DNA from: an uncultured Clostridia bacterium
GTDB lineage: Bacteria; Bacillota; Clostridia; Christensenellales; UBA1242
Direction of reading: 5' to 3'
DNA length: 12,470 nucleotides
Assembly (NCBI GenBank): GCA_937891595.1
Contig: CALATF010000066.1
Span: 1-12,470 of the forward strand
How positions within the stretch are numbered: position 1 is the first letter of the stretch; every line of letters begins with the position of its first letter. A program made the translations under genes and the position numbers. The notes under the pieces were generated by a model that saw only the letters and a list, made by a program, of their open reading frames with translations, did not search any database and was not told the origin of the DNA. This document shows positions 9,501-12,470 of the stretch, in pieces.

Positions 9501-12373
9501 ATTTCGCCATCATTAATATCATTTAAATCAATAAAACCATTTTCAAATAAACTTACTGCAAATAAAATTTCTTGGTCATTTGCAAAAGTTCTATCATCAT
9601 ATGTTGAATTATTTACTTTATATAACCAGTTATCGAATTTTTTGTAATATCCAGCATCTTTATCAAAAGTCAAATTAGAAATTTGTGCAAAATTTGTTAT
9701 AACTTCACTTATTTTAAACGTGCTGTCATATAAAACTTCAACGTCTGATATAACATTACCACTATAAGAAGATAAAACATCTTCAAATTTTATAATATAT
9801 GTTTTTTGTTCCCAAACGGCATATAAATCTACTTGAGCGCCATCAACATTACTTAAATTCCCAACATTTAAACAACCTTCGTTAGCAAAACTATAATAAG
9901 TTCCTTCGTTTAAAGCAGGGCTAGTACTCCACCCTATTTGTTGCCAGCCAGTTATATCAAAACCTACTGTATTTAAATTATTAATTCCATCAAAAACATG
10001 TTCACTGCTTTCTAATTTTTCTACTGTTGTATCACTTGCATTTACAGGATATCCATTTACTATTGTTGGATTATTTGTTTGATAAACAACAATGTAAGAA
10101 ACAGAAGTCCAAACTGCATTTAGAACGACTTCATAATAACCCTCTGACATATCATCAGTTGGCGGTACCCAGTTATATTCTAAATCATTTACATAAGTTG
10201 AAATATAGTCATCTAAATCTAATTCAGCAATACCATTTTCAAAATCAAACATAATAATTGATTCAAATGAGGATGTTTCTGTATTAAATGTATTATAACT
10301 TAAACTTAATTTATAACCTTGCTTTGTAGGAGCATAATCATTTATGTTAATAACATCATTAGTTGTTAATTTTTCAACAACTAATTTATCTGTACCATCA
10401 CTAAATACACCACCGTTTGCATTAACTACCAAGTTAATATACTGGCTTCTCCAAACAGCATTAAGTGTTACATTTTCACTTGGCATAACAAATGTGTTGC
10501 CACTAACAAATTGAATTTTTCCATCAATCTCTATTTCAGATGTAAAATATTCAAAAACATATAAACTTGTGTCATTATTATTTTGATTATGTGTTAATTC
10601 TTCACTATTTAAAATAGTTACAGCAGAATTGTATTCTACTGGAATAAATATGTTGCTAGCATCTGTGTACTCTTGTTCACCTATAGTACCATTAAATACG
10701 CTATCGCCAAGATTATAAGTCAAAACAAAAGTAGCATTTTTCCATATAACATCAAGTGTAATAACATCAGCAAACTCTAAATCAGCACTGTTAAAGATGT
10801 TATTAATCATGTCATATGTATTTCCATTAGCATCTACAAAATGGCTAAATTCATATCCAACATTGCCATCATGTCTTTCGCTTGGAATATATTTAGATAA
10901 ATCTACATCTTTTCCATAATTTGCAACAAAAGTTGTAATTGTATTATCTTCAGAAATTAAAGCATCATTATGATTAATTGATATTTCAATTTCTTTTCCT
11001 AACCATTGACAATATAAGTCAACACAAGAAATATCATTAATACTAAAGTTTGTATTATTTAATATGATAGGTATATTATCAATTTCAATTCTACCCCTGC
11101 CTTCTGCAGACTTAGAATAGAATTGCAAATCATAATTAGCTACATAATCTTCGCTTGCAGGATTTGTGAAAGGAACAATAGTATTGTTTACATAATGCAA
11201 ACCATTATTTGAAACAAAAGTTAACTCGCTATTAATAGGTAATGTTACTGAAAAGTGTTTATTACCTTGAGAAATGTTTTCATAAACATTTACTGTTACC
11301 ATTTGAACCCAAGTTGCAGTTAAATACAAATCTTCTGTAACAGTATATTTTTCATTAGTGTTGTAGTTATTTCCATTTCTATCTACATAACTAGAAATAG
11401 AATAGAAAGAATTTACAAATACATAGCCAGTATTTGGCAAACTGAATCCATAACCTTCAGAAATACTACCTTGATATACTTGTAAAACTAATAAAGAACC
11501 CGTGCTTTTTACTATTTTTACATTTTCGTTATCAGTTTGATAAAATTCATCTTTATCATCGTTAATCCCTGTATTATAGAAATATCCTTTGCCTTCAAAA
11601 TTAAGCTCAACAGTGTTAAATTTTCTTTGCCATACAGCAAATAAAGTTAATGTATATTTTCCATCATTTTCTATAATTGAATTATCTTGAATTAAAGAAA
11701 TTATATCACCGGTAGAATAAACTTTAGTTCCTTCTGCATCAAGAGACCAGCCTACAATTCCATGATAATTCATTGAATAGTTAGCACCTTGAATTTGATA
11801 AGAAGTATTGTAATCAGCACCCTCTACTATTTTTATACTACCTTCTTCACCATAACCAGCTGTTGAATTATTTTTATCATAAATAATATCAACTTTTGCA
11901 TTTTTGTATACTGCATACAACGTTACGCTTTGATTAGGAATTTGGAACAAAAGTTCATCATTATAAATGACGTAGTTTTCTAGGTTAGCAGTCAATACTA
12001 ACATATTAGCATCTAAGCCCCAGCCTATAAATTCATAACCGAATTTAGTTGGGTAATCACTAATAAATTCTTTGTAAATATCATTAATGTTTAAAGTTGC
12101 GTTATTAGCATATTGAATTTGCTTAGAAATACTATTTTCAAAATGAGTATTATCGTAATCTTTTAATGTAATTGTAATATAAGAAAATGCCCAGTTTGCA
12201 TTAAGCTCAGTTATTCCATTAATAGTTATTTCAGAGATTTCATTATCACTTAATAACCAACCATCAAAAGTATATGCATCTAAATTAATTGAATATTTAA
12301 AGTTTTCTCTTAAAGTTTGAGCATCAAATTTTTCAGAGCAATAAACATCAATTTCTTCCCCACTTTCCGAAAA
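1..12373 (-). CDS. Giant repeat-built surface/adhesin-like protein: InlB-type B-repeats alternating with Pmp-like beta-helices (partial at both ends)
   Basis: One uninterrupted minus-strand frame (codons at 2-4, 5-7 and so on) of about 4,120 codons, implying more than 450 kDa in the window alone. It contains about 20 B-repeat units (hydrophobic strand, GYxFxGW-like turn, closing LYAVW-type strand) and about 38 beta-helix rungs of GGA[IVL]YV type, arranged in three cycles. There are no catalytic motifs, signal peptide, LPxTG motif or SLH domain in view. The N-terminus is missing: the frame enters mid-repeat and has no credible start. The C-terminus lies beyond position 1. Codon use is strongly AT-biased, with Arg almost always AGA; every Trp is TGG. 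By analogy with B-repeat and beta-helix proteins it should be secreted and act in adhesion or as a cell-surface stalk. The specific ligand and role are unknown. The frame formally stays open to 12469, but that tail looks foreign to the gene. Confidence 0.93.
250..337. repeat. Direct repeat of 16 bases at a 72-base period inside beta-helix 1
   Basis: The string tagaagcttggttatt occurs exactly at 250-265 and again at 322-337. The 72-base offset equals one 24-residue helix rung (NNQAS-x-GGAIY). The surrounding bases are also similar between copies. It indicates a recent tandem duplication of a rung, or gene conversion between rungs. Confidence 0.85.
520..784 (-). other. Lead-in (N-cap-like) beta module before beta-helix 1
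   Basis: Starts right after the closing B-repeat strand with VYIKAQSAES, then YFITITDGL, ETLVIVRDIIISSTL, NINKSIDIISDG, YTISRANGF, GYMFNITA and VEFGNGG. The 'IVRDI..SSTLNINKSI' and 'YTISRANGF..MFNI' strings line up with 'IFILRN', 'IVISRSNNF' and 'MFYVIN' before helix 3, so this is the clearest case of the shared lead-in module. Confidence 0.65.
784..1615 (-). repeat. Third B-repeat stretch
   Basis: Opens with a classic first strand IIIDANGGVLYY (near 1575-1610). A closing strand LKAMWID lies near 1365, then a unit with turn FIGWELSY near 1240 and a degenerate end FYFIPKFEK near 1050. The last unit starts NVTIYGNGG near 1020 and closes with LYCYWVEA near 785. That makes about three units, of which the middle one has lost its closing Trp. 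It separates helices 2 and 1. Confidence 0.75.
1615..1900 (-). other. Closing (C-cap-like) beta module after beta-helix 2
   Basis: Follows the degenerate rung GTDIYVSA. It reads GNVIFKKNG, then GNIALAEKAIVKVVGKLQ, ISLDYKFINL, IVEFDS, and ends NYLILTTRA just before the next B-repeat (IIIDANGG). In giant gut-bacterial beta-helix proteins I recognise a similar ending, with a 'xIYxxxGxxIxVxGxL' strand and a later 'YxLxL' strand. I judge this a helix-terminating cap. The resemblance is from memory, not a search. Confidence 0.55.
1900..3420 (-). repeat. Beta-helix 2: about 17 Pmp-like GGA[IVL] rungs
   Basis: The most regular helix of the window. Rungs in order: NGGAIYVAS, NGGAIYVDG, NGGAIYVNG, NGGALYI, NGGAIFT, NGAAIYS, NGGAIYI, DGGAVYV, HGGAVAL, FGGAVSV, NGGAIYVYN, NGGAFYV, YGGAIYLTY, YGGAIYLSS, MGGAIYVDA, KGGAIYVGN, and a degenerate last rung GTDIYVSA. 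FxxN partners precede many of them (FRAN, FSHN, FSKN, FEDN, FNRN, FIEN). Mean spacing is about 28 residues. FxxN plus GGA[ILV] is the hallmark of chlamydial polymorphic membrane protein repeats, which also occur in non-chlamydial right-handed beta-helix proteins. Expected to be extracellular; no catalytic residues of pectate-lyase type were seen. Confidence 0.9.
3420..3790 (-). other. Lead-in (N-cap-like) beta module before beta-helix 2
   Basis: Begins at CYVDNAVSF, directly after the closing B-repeat strand, followed by YYSSIEEAV, YKLVVISS, NINTNLKIIAL and FEIAQGVNVTFGEA, then enters the rungs. The 'SIEEA' helix-like segment and the 'VNVTFG' strand correspond to TISEA and ATLTF before helix 3, and to the VEFGNGG strand before helix 1. 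This suggests one module reused three times. Role inferred: nucleating the beta-helix. Confidence 0.6.
3790..5040 (-). repeat. Second B-repeat / Ig-like stretch
   Basis: Two clear B-repeat closing strands bracket this domain: FYAVWRP near 4690 and IYAVWEK near 3775. There is a mid-repeat turn ELVGWAYY near 4865 and a degenerate one (ALAGFAN) near 3880. Between the two units lie about 200 residues of beta-rich sequence with no GW turn (about 4120-4660), for example KAIIINGQEIELEL and IYFYVQNYRPDLYEF. That segment may be a different beta-sandwich fold or strongly diverged repeats. It works as a spacer between helices 3 and 2. Confidence 0.7.
5040..5410 (-). other. Closing (C-cap-like) beta module after beta-helix 3
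   Basis: After the last rung the pattern changes to mixed beta strands: IYNGGTLKFVGD, then DQILFVALS, IINVD and YIIETTPIITF, leading into the next B-repeat stretch (YSIFFTDI). No GGA motif is present. The region occupies the same place as the module after beta-helix 2, and I infer that it closes the open end of the helix. There is no recognisable family match by eye. Confidence 0.5.
5540..5800 (-). repeat. Acidic Gly/Glu/Asp/Ser low-complexity insert within beta-helix 3
   Basis: About 87 codons rich in E, D, G and S with almost no hydrophobic residues, apart from one short patch (EELSFLSSATAI, around 5640-5680). It includes hexapeptide repeats GTEGGE, GTEGGE, GNEGGD and a polyacidic run (EEGDDDEESSEDD) ending in SSSSG. 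At the DNA level a 14-base string occurs at 5715-5728 and again at 5733-5746, an 18-base period. The insert sits between rung LGAGIFV and rung KGGFIYN, so the helix appears to resume after it. It is likely a disordered, solvent-exposed loop, possibly binding cations or cleavable. The function is not determinable from sequence. Confidence 0.85.
5715..5746. repeat. Short tandem repeat, 18-base period, in the acidic insert
   Basis: The string ccaccttcagtgcc is found at 5715-5728 and 5733-5746. It encodes consecutive GTEGGE hexapeptides. Being a multiple of three, copy-number change would lengthen or shorten the acidic loop without breaking the frame. Confidence 0.8.
7085..7470 (-). other. Lead-in (N-cap-like) beta module before beta-helix 3
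   Basis: This domain of the giant protein links the last B-repeat to the first helix rung. It reads YYIKDFYDENYHKFF, then a stretch with TISEAQ, then short beta strands (EIFILRNSF, IVISRSNNF, MFYVINNATLTF, KLIIDGEQ). The order (an I-x-EA segment, an 'IxIL' strand, an IxxSR segment, MFxV, a TF strand, then I-D-G) recurs in part before the other two helices. I infer that it starts or caps the beta-helix. No enzymatic motif is visible. Confidence 0.6.
7470..12373 (-). repeat. N-terminal array of 16 tandem InlB-type B-repeats (Listeria-Bacteroides / Flg_new-like)
   Basis: Sixteen closing strands of the form [LV]xAxW can be read, centred near 12195 (LNANW), 11908 (LYAVY), 11633 (LFAVW), 11314 (LTATW), 11008 (LYCQW), 10746 (LDVIW), 10454 (LNAVW), 10114 (LNAVW), 9814 (LYAVW), 9485 (LSINW), 9115 (LYALW), 8855 (INVIW), 8436 (LHATW), 8118 (MYAMW), 7790 (FNTLW) and 7472 (LEVLW). 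Spacing is 260-420 bases, mean about 315 bases (105 residues). That is longer than the roughly 70-residue Listeria unit because loops are inserted. Many units have the mid-repeat turn, for example TFDGW, FIGW, IVGW, FAGW, FTGW, FVGW. Others replace its Trp, for example YEFSHF and YVFEYF. Such repeats fold as small beta-grasp-like modules forming extended stalks in surface proteins. The repeats have diverged, so the array looks old rather than freshly amplified. Confidence 0.85.
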
Positions 12374-12377
12374 CCCC

Positions 12378-12406
12378 TTTACGGGGCGCGAAATTTGTTG
12401 TACAAT
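12378..12406 (+). promoter_or_regulatory. Putative sigma-70/sigma-A promoter for the plus-strand gene
   Basis: A -35 candidate TTTACG (12378-12383, four of six consensus bases) is separated by 17 bases from a -10 candidate TACAAT (12401-12406, five of six). It lies about 32 bases upstream of the chosen start codon. A small inverted repeat, CCCC-TTTAC-GGGG (12374-12386), overlaps the -35 and could be a weak hairpin or operator half-sites. Read by eye only. Confidence 0.55.
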
Positions 12407-12424
12407 AGCGGCAATAACGAAAAT

Positions 12425-12430
12425 GGGAGG
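12425..12430 (+). promoter_or_regulatory. Shine-Dalgarno GGGAGG
   Basis: GGGAGG ends seven bases before the ATG at 12438, which is good spacing. It is only one base before the ATG at 12432, so it favours the start at 12438. Confidence 0.65.
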
Positions 12431-12437
12431 TATGTCC

Positions 12438-12470
12438 ATGAATTGCATGAAGTGCGGACGGGAATTTGAC
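12438..12470 (+). CDS. Start of a small zinc-ribbon-like protein (5' fragment, cut by window end)
   Basis: The 11 visible residues read MNCMKCGREFD. The closely spaced C-x-x-C followed by G-R/K-E/x-F is typical of the first zinc knuckle of the many short zinc-ribbon proteins found in Bacillota. The second CxxC would lie beyond the window. The start at 12438 is chosen because it sits seven bases after a strong Shine-Dalgarno; 12432 (adding Met-Ser) is in frame but too close to it. It is transcribed away from the giant gene. Base composition and codons (TGC, CGG) differ from the giant gene. The rest of the protein, and hence its function, is unknown. Confidence 0.55.
   Translation, partial: MNCMKCGREFD

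Noticed and set aside
10027..10254. Plus-strand open frame of 75 codons rich in His, Leu and Gln
   Set aside because: Antisense to well-formed B-repeats (LNAVW near 10114). The odd composition is explained by the complement of Asn/Asp/Tyr/Val codons.
12374..12386. Inverted repeat CCCC-TTTAC-GGGG as a rho-independent terminator
   Set aside because: The stem is only four pairs and no T-run follows it on either strand; it overlaps the putative -35, so it was noted only as a possible operator-like element.
12374..12469. Extension of the giant minus-strand frame to an in-frame ATG at 12439 (peptide MDIPPIFVIAAIVQQ) as its N-terminus
   Set aside because: The frame is open, but there is no minus-strand Shine-Dalgarno, the hydrophobic stretch is too short and lacks a basic start for a signal peptide, and the G+C content and plus-strand expression signals say the segment codes on the other strand or is not coding.

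Overview
The window is almost entirely one reading frame on the minus strand. It is open from about position 12373 down to position 2, roughly 4,120 codons with no stop, and runs off the low-coordinate end. It encodes an enormous secreted or surface, adhesin-like protein made of repeats; neither its signal peptide nor its C-terminal anchor lies in the window. I translated it by hand in one continuous frame. The recurring protein motifs stay in phase throughout, so I see no frameshift.

Layout, in the N- to C-terminal order of the protein (high to low coordinates): (1) a run of 16 InlB/Listeria-Bacteroides-type B-repeats with a mean period near 105 residues, 12373-7470; (2) a lead-in beta module, 7470-7085, then a right-handed beta-helix of GGA[IVL]-type rungs, 7085-5410, carrying a very acidic Gly/Glu/Asp/Ser insert at 5540-5800; (3) a closing module, 5410-5040; (4) a second B-repeat/Ig-like stretch, 5040-3790; (5) a lead-in, 3790-3420, and a second beta-helix of about 17 rungs, 3420-1900; (6) a closing module, 1900-1615; (7) a third B-repeat stretch, 1615-784; (8) a lead-in, 784-520, and a third beta-helix that is still running at position 1. 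The cycle 'B-repeats, lead-in, beta-helix, closing module' therefore recurs three times. The helix rungs carry the paired FxxN and GGA[ILV] signature known from chlamydial polymorphic membrane proteins.

The last ~100 bases (12374-12470) look different. They are about 46% G+C, against roughly 22-32% in sampled lines of the giant gene. They carry a plausible plus-strand promoter, a strong Shine-Dalgarno and the first 11 codons of a CxxC zinc-ribbon-like protein. The giant reading frame meets this tail in the middle of a B-repeat, with no start signal of its own. This is either a contig/assembly junction or a real recombination breakpoint.

Organism: an AT-rich bacterium using the standard bacterial code, since all conserved Trp codons are TGG and no in-frame TGA was seen. 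Giant proteins combining B-repeats and GGAIYV beta-helices are typical of uncultivated gut Bacillota (Clostridia-like lineages). That placement is inference only; there is no marker gene here. No RNA genes, CRISPR arrays or insertion sequences were seen.
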